From Actinomycetes bacterium (GTDB lineage Bacteria > Actinomycetota > Acidimicrobiia > Acidimicrobiales > Palsa-688): a stretch of DNA of 49,068 nt. Under the pieces are notes generated by a model, which was not told the origin of the DNA, searched no databases, and worked only from the letters and a program-made list of their open reading frames with translations. The DNA lies in contig JAJYMB010000071.1 in NCBI GenBank assembly GCA_021787365.1, positions 1 to 49,068 of the forward strand, written 5' to 3'. A program made the position numbers and the translations under genes. Below are positions 7,807 to 15,296 of the stretch, piece after piece (positions within the stretch are counted from its first letter, which is position 1; each line of letters begins with the position of its first letter).

Positions 7807-8370
7807 GTGAGCCCTACACGGTTGCGATCAAGGCGAGGCGAGTGGCCGCCCGGGGAGGCCGGCGCGGCGATCCTCGAGTACGTCCTGTTGTTGGCGCTCG
7901 TGGCCTTGGTTGCGATCGGCGGGCTGGTCTACCTGGGAAGGACCAGCGCGAGCCATGCTCGTCAGACAGGCAATGCTGTCCGGGAAGTGGCGCTGCGAGG
8001 GAGTGCCCGGGACGACCGGAATGGCCAAGGCCCTAAGAGTTGGTGCAGCAGTGGGAAATCCGGCTGCGAGCTTACCGTGGCGGTCGGTGGGCAAAGGGTC
8101 ATCAGTTTCTGGGTGACTGGTACCGGCGCCGGGCCCTACTCGTATTCTCTGTACACGGCTTCGCGCGATGGCACCGAAGGAAGCGTGCCGGCGTTCCTCA
8201 AGTTGTACAGCCAGGAGCAGAAGGTCTACGTCGAGCCGACACAGGCAAGCTGTCCGCCGGGAGCCGGCCGGAGCTATACCTACAGCGGGATCACCCTCTT
8301 GGCGGCCGACCATGCGACGCCACCGGACACTGGTCAGCTGACTTTTTCGGTCAGAGTCATGTGCTCATAG
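7807..8370 (+). CDS. Pilin-like protein with C-terminal extracellular domain
   Basis: 187 aa. The N-terminus has the same class III signal as Flp: GEAGAAILEYVLLLALVALV, with cleavage predicted between Gly-Ala and Ala. It continues for about 140 residues that Flp lacks, including Cys residues (SWCSSGKSGC; late CPPG; C-terminal VMCS) that could form disulfides, and an all-beta-looking stretch. This fits a minor pilin or tip protein. The start is GTG 7807, 53 bp after flp. An inverted repeat GACAGCC/GGCTGTC (about 7758-7800) spans the gap and could adjust expression below that of the major pilin. Confidence 0.82.
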   Translation: MSPTRLRSRRGEWPPGEAGAAILEYVLLLALVALVAIGGLVYLGRTSASHARQTGNAVREVALRGSARDDRNGQGPKSWCSSGKSGCELTVAVGGQRVISFWVTGTGAGPYSYSLYTASRDGTEGSVPAFLKLYSQEQKVYVEPTQASCPPGAGRSYTYSGITLLAADHATPPDTGQLTFSVRVMCS

Positions 8371-8374
8371 TGCC

Positions 8375-9646
8375 GTGTTGACGCGGCTTTCGATCGGCCG
8401 TCGTCTTCGCGCCGCCTCGCCCAGGGCCATTGTCCTGGTGGGGGCGTCTGCACTGTTCGCGGCGTGGCCGTTCGGGACAGACGTGAGCCTTTACGAGCAC
8501 TACGCGAAACAGGCCGTGGCGTCTCCGGCGTTGCATGCCTTCCCGGTCGAGTACCCGGCCGCTTCGCTCGCGGCCTTCGTAGCGCCGCTGGCGCTGGCCC
8601 TGCCGTACCGGGCCGGGTTTGCATTGGCGGTGGCCATCGCCGTCATTGCGTTGGTCGTGTCGAGCGACGGGATCCCGGAGCACCCGGGATGGTCCTCGCG
8701 TACCTCTGCGTACTTGCTTCTGGGACCAGTCGCGGTACTGTTTGCCCGCTACGACGCGTTTCCGGCGCTCGCGGCGTTCCTCGCCGTGGAGGGTGCCCGG
8801 CGCCAACGCTGGGGGCGAGCCTGGGCCTGGGCTGTGGTGGGTGGGTTGCTCAAACTGTTCCCCTTTCTCCTGCTGCCGGGGTTCCTGTTGGCGGAACGTT
8901 CCCAAACCGGCAGGTGGCCGGTGCGCCGCGCCGGTGCTGCTGTCGCCGCTGCCGCTTGCGTTGCTGCCACGCAGCAGGTGCTCGCACCTGGGAGCGAGGT
9001 CTCGCCGATCAGCTACGAGTTGCACCGGGGCTTCGAACTGTCGAGCCTCCCGGGAAGCCTCAGTCTATTGGTGGACCCGCTCGGCCTGCACTGGACTAGC
9101 GGCTTCGGGTCCATCGAGGTGGTAGGCACCAATCATGCCCTTATTGCGACCGTGGTGACGGCGGCTGGGGTGGCCGCGTTGGCCATTGTCTGGGCTCTGG
9201 CGTGGCGGGACATGTTGAGCGTGGAGGCCGTTTCCCTCGCCGTACTGTCGGTTGCCATCTTGAGCGACAAGGCCTTTGCCCCGCAGTACCTCATTTGGGT
9301 CGCGCCGCTCTGGGCGTACTGGCCGATGAGGAGAGGCTGGGTTGTTGCGGCGGTGCTGACCGCCCTCGTGTACCCGGTCCTTTATTCGGACGCCATCGTG
9401 TCCGTCCTGGGTTACGACCTAGCGACGACGGCTGCTGCGGTTCGTAACGGGGTGCTCCTTGTGGCCACGGTCCGCTGGCTCAGCGCGCAGGTGCGTCCTG
9501 CGCTGTCGGGCCGAGAGGCGGCGCGGTGGTGGGCGCCTCGCCGTCGCTTTTCTCGGGGAGCTCCTAACGTGGGGGCGGCCCGCTTCTCCGGTAGGAAGCC
9601 AGTGCTCCGTTTGAAGACCGGGGTGTTTGAAGACCGGGGTGTTTGA
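8375..9646 (+). CDS. GT87/DUF2029-like polyprenyl-sugar mannosyltransferase, membrane
   Basis: 423 aa, multi-pass. FARYDAFPALAAFLAVEGAR, then VVGGLLKLFPFLLLPGFLL and ILSDKAFAPQYLIWVAPLW, are the hallmarks of the GT87 family (alpha-mannosyltransferases such as PimE that use polyprenyl-phosphomannose). GTG 8375 starts 4 bp after the pilin-like gene, so they are co-transcribed. The C-terminus runs into a 16-bp tandem repeat (9609-9672), which adds about 10 residues (KTGVFEDRGV) before the stop inside the repeat. The native stop may have been lost through repeat growth. Its place inside a pilin operon suggests glycosylation of pilins; that is inference. Confidence 0.8.
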   Translation: MLTRLSIGRRLRAASPRAIVLVGASALFAAWPFGTDVSLYEHYAKQAVASPALHAFPVEYPAASLAAFVAPLALALPYRAGFALAVAIAVIALVVSSDGIPEHPGWSSRTSAYLLLGPVAVLFARYDAFPALAAFLAVEGARRQRWGRAWAWAVVGGLLKLFPFLLLPGFLLAERSQTGRWPVRRAGAAVAAAACVAATQQVLAPGSEVSPISYELHRGFELSSLPGSLSLLVDPLGLHWTSGFGSIEVVGTNHALIATVVTAAGVAALAIVWALAWRDMLSVEAVSLAVLSVAILSDKAFAPQYLIWVAPLWAYWPMRRGWVVAAVLTALVYPVLYSDAIVSVLGYDLATTAAAVRNGVLLVATVRWLSAQVRPALSGREAARWWAPRRRFSRGAPNVGAARFSGRKPVLRLKTGVFEDRGV

Positions 9647-9672
9647 AGACCGGGGTGTTTGAAGACCGGGGT
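9609..9672. repeat. 16-bp tandem repeat, four exact copies
   Basis: Unit GTTTGAAGACCGGGGT repeated four times without variation. It lies between the convergent ends of the GT87-like gene and the TadG-like gene and covers the last codons and stop of the former. 16 is not a multiple of three, so each copy changes the reading frame and the copy number sets the C-terminus. There are no spacers, so this is not CRISPR. Confidence 0.95.
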
Positions 9673-9675
9673 GGC

Positions 9676-10575
9676 TCATTGGCAGTTGGCGGTTGGGAGG
9701 ACGGGGCCGCGGGCGCAGAGCCGCCCAGGTGGGCTCGTTGCCCAAGCAGTCCGCCAGACATTATTGATGTCAAGGCGGGCCCAGAAGACGACCTTCTGGT
9801 TGGGCGGGTTGCCAGTGATTTCGTAGGCGAGGCACGTTGTCCCGTTCCATCCTTCCGCCAGGAAAAACTGTGGCGGTACTGAAGACCCACACGCGGACCA
9901 CTGTGCGTGCAAATCGTAATCGCTAGTCGTGGCCATGGCGTTGTTAGTCGCAGTTAATGCGGGATTGGCCGGTAGGGCGGCGCTCAGGTCCCAGTTGGCC
10001 TCTGCCTCAGGTACGCCATTCGGACCTGTAGGCGCGGCGTCGAGCGCGCCGCAGTAGTAGCGGAAATGACGTCCGTGGGGCACGACTTGGCTGTAGGCGC
10101 AGGTCCATGCGCCAGCCGAAGTGGCGTCTTGAAATGCTTGTGCATCACTGATTTGTCCGGGCGCTTGTGGAGTCGGGACGATCTGCCACCAGCCGGCGCA
10201 GGAGGCCGCCGGACAGTCGGCACCGGCGGGCGTCTGACTATCGTAGAGGTAATGCCCGTCCAGCCAGGTGAAGTCTGTGCACGTTATCCGGGAAGGGAGC
10301 GTCGTGACTCGACACGTGCTGGGCGTGATCGGTACGAACTGGTCCACGAGACTGTTTAGCGCAGGGGCCAGCGTCTGGGCCCCCGCGAGGGCGGCCGAGT
10401 CGGCGGCATTCTGCACATTGACCGCCTCCTGGGCCAGGTTGCCGAGGTTGATGGCGAGAGCCAAGCAACCCGTGAGCACGGTGAGGCAGAATACCCAAAG
10501 GGCCAGGATGGCTCCTTGGTCGTCGTGAGAACGGGGTCGCCGGCGCGGGACTGGGTGCCGCTTGGCTCTAGCCAC
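9676..10575 (-). CDS. TadG-like pilus-assembly / minor pseudopilin protein
   Basis: 299 aa. After a basic N-terminus comes DDQGAILALWVFCLTVLTGC, one long helix ending in QNAADSAALAGAQ. This is the putative Flp pilus-assembly TadE/G-like N-terminal segment. Residues about 90-160 carry a Cys/Trp module (VTTLP...C.DF.WLDGHY...WWQIV...ISDAQAFQD...W.C) that also occurs twice in the next protein. The rest is a secreted domain with further Cys and Trp. GTG 10575 overlaps the end of the TadE-like gene by 8 nt, so it is the last gene of the leftward Tad operon. Family TadG have a C-terminal von Willebrand-like domain; I see no such domain here. Confidence 0.85.
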   Translation of the reverse strand: MARAKRHPVPRRRPRSHDDQGAILALWVFCLTVLTGCLALAINLGNLAQEAVNVQNAADSAALAGAQTLAPALNSLVDQFVPITPSTCRVTTLPSRITCTDFTWLDGHYLYDSQTPAGADCPAASCAGWWQIVPTPQAPGQISDAQAFQDATSAGAWTCAYSQVVPHGRHFRYYCGALDAAPTGPNGVPEAEANWDLSAALPANPALTATNNAMATTSDYDLHAQWSACGSSVPPQFFLAEGWNGTTCLAYEITGNPPNQKVVFWARLDINNVWRTAWATSPPGRLCARGPVLPTANCQ

Positions 10576-11644
10576 AGGGGATGCCCCCCTGGTTGAGGGT
10601 GCTGCCAGTGCCTGTCTCTATGTAGAACGTGCTCTTGGTTGAGACGGCCATTTTCGGGAGGAGACCCGTGAATGAGGTCGCGGCGAGTTGTGCACAAACG
10701 AGCATGGTGTTGCCGGCGGCGCAACCGGGGTTGCATGCCAAACCGACGTCGCTGCCAAGGGCGCCCGTCGCGGCGCCGGAGACGTTGGTCGACAACTCGG
10801 TGCAGTCGCCGGCGAAGGTCTCCGAGCAGCTCCACGGACCGTTGTCGGTGCCGTCTTGGAAGGCCAGGTGGTCCGAGATCTGGTTGCCCGTGGGTTGACC
10901 GGCGACTATCTGTTGCCAGCCGCCGTTTTCGTCGATATAGTAGCCGTCGAGCCAGCTGTAATCTGTGCAGGTAGTGAGTCCTCCGCGCGGGTGCGCGGGG
11001 AGGCATTGGGCGTCTTCGGGGATAGGGAGTGTGGTGACTCCCTGGCCGAAAGCGGTCGGGCTGGTGCTGAGGCCGACTGGCGATCCCATCAACTGAGTGA
11101 GCTCGAGAGCGACTTGGCAGTAGAGGGTGGGCTGGTTTCCACATTGGGGGCGGACCACACCTAGGGCGTCTGTCGCGGCCCCCGAGACGTTGGTCGACAA
11201 GTCGGTGCAGTCGCCGCCGTCGGGCTCGGAGCAGGTCCACGGACCGTTGTCAGCACCGTCTTGGAAGGCCTGCTGGTCCGTGATCTGGTTGCCCGTGGGT
11301 TGGCCGGCGACTATCTGTTGCCAGCCGCTGTTCCCGTCGATGTAGTAGCCGTCGAGCCAGCTGTAGTCGGTGCAGGTAGTGAGTCCTCCGCGCGGGTGCG
11401 CGGCGAGGCATTGGGCGTCTGCAGGGATCGGGAGTGTGGTGACTTCCGGCCCGAGAGCACCGAGGGATGCCATGCGAGCGTCCGTTTGTACCGCGTTGCG
11501 GAGTTGCGCCCATCCGGCGAAGATAAGGCCGAACTGGATCATGGCGAACAGCATGAGGGCAAAGATCGGCAGGACGAGGGCAAACTCGATAAGGGCCGCT
11601 CCCTGGTCAGGTCGGCGCCGGCACCGGCGCCGCATGCACCTCAT
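10568..11644 (-). CDS. TadE-like minor pseudopilin with internally duplicated module
   Basis: 358 aa, about twice the usual TadE length. The N-terminus PDQGAALIEFALVLPIFAL is the TadE/class III signal with Glu five residues into the helix. Residues 68-162 and 203-297 are two close copies of a module with shared runs TTCTDYSWLDGYYID, WQQIVAGQPTGNQI and LSTNVSGAAT. The intervening and trailing stretches are also distantly alike, so the duplicated unit is about 135 residues. Cys residues are conserved between copies, so disulfide-stabilised extracellular domains are likely. ATG 11644 overlaps the tadC stop (ATGA). The module is probably displayed at the pilus base or tip. Confidence 0.86.
   Translation of the reverse strand: MRCMRRRCRRRPDQGAALIEFALVLPIFALMLFAMIQFGLIFAGWAQLRNAVQTDARMASLGALGPEVTTLPIPADAQCLAAHPRGGLTTCTDYSWLDGYYIDGNSGWQQIVAGQPTGNQITDQQAFQDGADNGPWTCSEPDGGDCTDLSTNVSGAATDALGVVRPQCGNQPTLYCQVALELTQLMGSPVGLSTSPTAFGQGVTTLPIPEDAQCLPAHPRGGLTTCTDYSWLDGYYIDENGGWQQIVAGQPTGNQISDHLAFQDGTDNGPWSCSETFAGDCTELSTNVSGAATGALGSDVGLACNPGCAAGNTMLVCAQLAATSFTGLLPKMAVSTKSTFYIETGTGSTLNQGGIPCG
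10754..11038 (-). repeat. Module copy 2 inside the TadE-like gene
   Basis: Encodes residues 203-297. It differs from copy 1 mainly around the Cys-rich end (CSETFAGDC against CSEPDGGDC) and at a few single residues. Confidence 0.9.
11159..11443 (-). repeat. Module copy 1 inside the TadE-like gene
   Basis: About 285 bp, encoding residues 68-162, near-identical over long runs to 10754-11038. The spacing between copies is 405 bp (135 codons). High nucleotide as well as protein identity points to a recent tandem duplication in frame. Confidence 0.9.
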
Positions 11645-12597
11645 TTGATGAGATCCCTATAGATCTCGATCGTTGCCGGTCCGAGCACGACGACGAACAG
11701 CGCCGGCAGGACGCAGAAGACCAGCGGGAAGAGCATCTTTACTGGTGCTTTCTGTGCTCGCTCCTGCGCGTGCTGGTGCTGCGCGGCCCGGGACTCCTTG
11801 GCCTGGGCGCGCAGTATGGAGCCGATGGAGATGCCAAAGGTCTCCGCTTGGGCGAGGGCCATGAGGAAAGACCGCAGTTCGTCTACCCCGGTTCTGCGGT
11901 CGATGGCTTCCAACGCTTCGCGGTGGCCTGATCCCATGCGGACCTCACCTAGGTAGCGGGAAAATTCCTCGCTCAAAGGCCCGGGCACCGAGGTGACCGA
12001 CCGGGCGAGCGCCTGGTCGAAGCCAAGGCCTGCCTCGACGCTGATCATGAGCAGTTCGACGAGCGCCGGCAGGTCCCGGCGGATCTTCTGTTGCCGCTCC
12101 GAGACAAGGTGGTTGAGGAGAGCCTCTGGTCCGAGCCCGAGCAGGGTGGCGACCATGATGAAGCTGAGCAGGGCATAAAGCCCGCGGAGAGGCAAGAGCA
12201 GTTCGAGGGCAGACGCCGGTGCCACGGCCGCCAACGTCACCAACCGAAGGGCAAAAAACCGCTCCTGGTCGACAAAGCGGCCTTTCCCGGCGAGTTGCAG
12301 GCGCCGCTCTCTCGTAGCCGAGTACGCCGGGGGGCTCAGCCTGTGCCCGAGCCGTCCGAGAGCTGCTACAACCGAGAGCGTGGGCCGGGACGTTCCGCGC
12401 ACTTCGGCCTGCTCGCTCGACGTCGTGGCGACGCGCGTTTGAGGGCGTGCCGGAGCCTGGGCAGCCGAGGCCCAAGCGGTGGCAGAGCGGAGCGTGGCGA
12501 CCGCTGCCCGCCGGGACGAAGTGCGCTGGTAGTACAAGGGCGCGGCGATGAAGACCAAGACGGCTGCGCCCACGGGGTAGTAGAAAGCTTCCTGCAT
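11641..12597 (-). CDS. tadC: TadC, inner-membrane platform protein (T2SSF domain)
   Basis: 318 aa from ATG 12597, which follows the tadB stop (TGA-G-ATG). A longer frame to 12675 would overlap tadB and is rejected. N-terminal TM EAFYYPVGAAVLVFIAAPLY, central TM pair around ALELLLPLRGLYALLSFIMV, a T2SSF domain with LVELLMISVEAGLGFDQAL and MALAQAETFGISIGSILRAQ, and a final TM (LFPLVFCVLPALFVVVLG). TadB and TadC form the membrane platform on which the TadA ATPase works to extrude Flp pilin. The stop overlaps the next start (ATGA). Confidence 0.92.
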   Translation of the reverse strand: MQEAFYYPVGAAVLVFIAAPLYYQRTSSRRAAVATLRSATAWASAAQAPARPQTRVATTSSEQAEVRGTSRPTLSVVAALGRLGHRLSPPAYSATRERRLQLAGKGRFVDQERFFALRLVTLAAVAPASALELLLPLRGLYALLSFIMVATLLGLGPEALLNHLVSERQQKIRRDLPALVELLMISVEAGLGFDQALARSVTSVPGPLSEEFSRYLGEVRMGSGHREALEAIDRRTGVDELRSFLMALAQAETFGISIGSILRAQAKESRAAQHQHAQERAQKAPVKMLFPLVFCVLPALFVVVLGPATIEIYRDLIK

Positions 12598-12598
12598 C

Positions 12599-13771
12599 TC
12601 ACGTCTCGATCTTGGCGGTCCTGTACATCCAGATGAAGCCGAGCAGCTGCAGCATGAGGGCCCCGAGGAGGGCAATTTTGCCCGGCGCGGTGTGGAAGAG
12701 GACGAGGATGTACTGGCGGCTGGAAGCGAAAAGGAAGGCAGCGATCAATATGGGCATGGCGCCAAGCACGTACGCGCTCAGCCTCGCCTCGGCGGTGAGG
12801 GTACGGATTTCCCGGCGGAGCTGGACCCGCTGGAGCATCGTCTCGGCGAGGGTTTCGAACAGCGCCGCCAGGTTTCCACCTGCTTCTTGCTGGATGCGCA
12901 CTGCCGCGACGCTCTCAGAGAAGTCGCGGTTGCCTATGCGGAGAGCAGCGGCGTCGAGCGCGTCTGGGACGGGACGCCCAAGGCGGGCCTCGGTCAAGAC
13001 CCGCTGGAGCTCGCTGGCGCAGGGCTCTTGGAGCTGCTTGGTCACGGCTTCGAGACCTTGGAGCAGCGAGAAGCCGGCGCGGAGCGAACTGGCCGTCAGC
13101 TTGAGCACGTGAGGAAGCTGCGATGCGAAGATCTTGGCGCGGTGGTCGGCCGCTCCCTGAAGGGCCGCAAGTGGGGCGACCCCGGCAAGGACGGCGACGA
13201 GAGCGGTGCCGGCTAACCCGGCGAGTGCCCAGCCGAACGCGACCAGGAGTACGCCTCCGACCAGCCATATCACGAGCACCTCGCCGGAGCGGAGGCGTAC
13301 TCCGGCGCGCTCGAGGGCCTTTGCGAGCCGGGGCGTTAGGCCGGGCCGGGCTGCCAGCGTCTCGAGGGCCACTGCGAAGCGGCGGAGAAGAGGGACCGTT
13401 AGGAGGGACCAGCTGCCTTCGTCCTGCGGGGTCCCGGGCGGGGCGGGCGCCAGACGGTAGGGTGCGAGCATGGGGACAAGGTCCTGCCCGCGGCCTAGGT
13501 GACGCCTGCCAAGTAAGTGCCTGAGGAAGGGGCCGATCCTCATGGCTTTGCGCTCGGCTGGGAGGGGTGGCCGGCCGTGGCCGAGGTTGCCCGTGCGCGC
13601 GGACCGTAGCGGGGCCGCGTGCCGAGAAGAACCGTGGAAGCGCCGTCGGCGAGCAAATAGGAGCGCCAAAGCCAGCGCGGCGAAGCTGAGGCAAAGGGCG
13701 AGAGCGAGCGGGCTCGTTAGGCGCGAGGAGTCCCAGTGGAGCGAGAAACCGAGGCCGAGCGGGCTTGTCAT
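12599..13771 (-). CDS. tadB: TadB, inner-membrane platform protein (T2SSF domain)
   Basis: 390 aa from ATG 13771; the frame is open further upstream but would run into tadA. TM near the N-terminus, then LVIWLVGGVLLVAFGWALAG and LVAVLAGVAPLAAL, a T2SSF domain (LPHVLKLTASSLRAGFSLLQ; FSESVAAVRIQQEAGGNLAA), and TM segments ending LMLQLLGFIWMYRTAKIET. The usual partner of TadC. It is separated from tadA by 43 bp and from tadC by 1 bp, in one operon. Confidence 0.92.
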   Translation of the reverse strand: MTSPLGLGFSLHWDSSRLTSPLALALCLSFAALALALLFARRRRFHGSSRHAAPLRSARTGNLGHGRPPLPAERKAMRIGPFLRHLLGRRHLGRGQDLVPMLAPYRLAPAPPGTPQDEGSWSLLTVPLLRRFAVALETLAARPGLTPRLAKALERAGVRLRSGEVLVIWLVGGVLLVAFGWALAGLAGTALVAVLAGVAPLAALQGAADHRAKIFASQLPHVLKLTASSLRAGFSLLQGLEAVTKQLQEPCASELQRVLTEARLGRPVPDALDAAALRIGNRDFSESVAAVRIQQEAGGNLAALFETLAETMLQRVQLRREIRTLTAEARLSAYVLGAMPILIAAFLFASSRQYILVLFHTAPGKIALLGALMLQLLGFIWMYRTAKIET

Positions 13772-13814
13772 GTGCACCGGGCCCCAATGGGGCGAGAGAC
13801 CAGGGCTGACCGGG

Positions 13815-15296
13815 TCACCGGGGCCACCCGTTGATGCGGGGCGCCGGCACGGTGCTCTGGCCAAGCCCGGCGCGCCCGCGGAGGTCCACCTCGGGCTCGA
13901 AGATGACAGGGTCAATGTTGACGCCCCTGTCGGCGAGCCGCTCGGTGAGCTGGGGGCGGAGCCCAGTGGCCTTCAACTGGCCGAGGGAACGGCCCGCACC
14001 GTCGCTCCCCATGCGGTGGTCGAAGACGAAGATGTCCTGGAGGAGGACCACGTCGCCTTCTATATTGCCGACCTCGGTCACCTTCATGACCCGCCGGGTG
14101 CCGTCCCGGAGCCTGGCCAGGTGGACTATGAGGTCGAGGGCAGAGGATATCTGCTCGCGCACCGCCCGCGCCGGTAGGTCGAAACCGGCCATGAGCGTCA
14201 TAGTTTCGATGCGCGAGAGCGCGTCACGTGGGCTGTTGGCGTGGACAGTCGTGAGCGAGCCGTCGTGGCCTGTGTTCATGGCTTGGAGCATGTCGAGCGT
14301 CTCGGCGGCGCGGCACTCGCCGATGATGATGCGGTCAGGCCGCATGCGGAGGGCGTTTCGGAGCAAGTCTCTTATTGTCACTTCGCCCTTTCCCTCGGTG
14401 TTCGGAGGGCGGGACTCGAGCGAAAGGACGTGGCGCTGCCGGAGCTGCAGTTCCTTGGCGTCTTCTATCGTGATTATGCGCTCGTCGGCGGGGATGAACG
14501 AGGAGAGTACGTTTAGCAGCGTGGTCTTGCCGGTGCTGGCACCCCCCGAGACCAAGACGTTGGCCCTGCCGACGACGCAGGCTCGGAGGAGCTCGCCCAC
14601 CTGCGAGGTGAATGCACCGAAGCCGATCAAGTCTTCGAAACTAAACGGGTCGGCTGCAAACTTCCTTACCGTGAGGAACGGCCCACCCACCGCCAAGGGC
14701 GGGTAGACGGCATTGACGCGAGACCCATCGGGAAGGCGGGCGTCCACCATAGGCGAGGACTCGTCGATATGGCGGCCGACCTCGGCGACGATCCGGCCGA
14801 CGACATGGCAGAGGTGGGCCTCGTCGAGGAACGACACGTTGGTCGGGAAGAGCTTGCCGCCTCGCTCTATGTAGACGTGGTCGGGTCCGTTGACCATGAT
14901 CTCTGAGATGGTCGGGTCATCGAGCAGGCGCTCGATCGGCCCGTACCCGAGGACGTCGTCGGTAACCGTCCGTTCCACTCGAGCGACCTCGGCCGACGAC
15001 ATGGGGGTCTTCTCGGCTCTCAGGGCGGCTTGCACGACCCTTTGGACACGCGCTCGGAGCTCTTGTGGCCCAACTACGCCGTCATAGAACACCGGTCCCA
15101 GCTCGGTGATCACCCGGCGGTGGGCTCGGTCGCGAACCGCTTCCAGGACGGCCACCCTGGACGAGCCCTTGGCCATGCCTTCCTGGAGCTTCCCGTACAG
15201 GCCTGGGCTCGCCGTGGCCACGTCGGCCGCCGGCCGCGTGGCGGCTGGGCCACCGTCGTGCCAGGAGCTCCCGCGCCCGGTCTGGTTGCCGCTCAC
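13815..15296 (-). CDS. tadA: TadA/CpaF, hexameric secretion ATPase of the Tad pilus
   Basis: 493 aa. A variable N-terminus is followed by the CpaF-type N-terminal domain (YGPIERLLDDPTISEIMVNG) and the RecA-like ATPase domain with Walker A GGASTGKTT (around residue 255), an Asp box and Walker B region (RPDRIIIGECRAAETLDML) and a His box (TGHDGSLTTVHANS). It powers pilin polymerisation at the inner membrane. GTG 15296 overlaps the tadZ stop (GTGA). Length and motifs are normal for the family. Confidence 0.96.
   Translation of the reverse strand: MSGNQTGRGSSWHDGGPAATRPAADVATASPGLYGKLQEGMAKGSSRVAVLEAVRDRAHRRVITELGPVFYDGVVGPQELRARVQRVVQAALRAEKTPMSSAEVARVERTVTDDVLGYGPIERLLDDPTISEIMVNGPDHVYIERGGKLFPTNVSFLDEAHLCHVVGRIVAEVGRHIDESSPMVDARLPDGSRVNAVYPPLAVGGPFLTVRKFAADPFSFEDLIGFGAFTSQVGELLRACVVGRANVLVSGGASTGKTTLLNVLSSFIPADERIITIEDAKELQLRQRHVLSLESRPPNTEGKGEVTIRDLLRNALRMRPDRIIIGECRAAETLDMLQAMNTGHDGSLTTVHANSPRDALSRIETMTLMAGFDLPARAVREQISSALDLIVHLARLRDGTRRVMKVTEVGNIEGDVVLLQDIFVFDHRMGSDGAGRSLGQLKATGLRPQLTERLADRGVNIDPVIFEPEVDLRGRAGLGQSTVPAPRINGWPR

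Noticed and set aside
9609-9672. CRISPR array (also considered at 42331, 27309 and 45420)
   Set aside because: The units are directly adjacent without spacers, and no cas genes are in the window.
9643-9882. 79-codon plus-strand frame starting in the 16-bp repeat
   Set aside because: Antisense to the TadG-like gene and without any recognisable domain; its start is just the repeated TTG.
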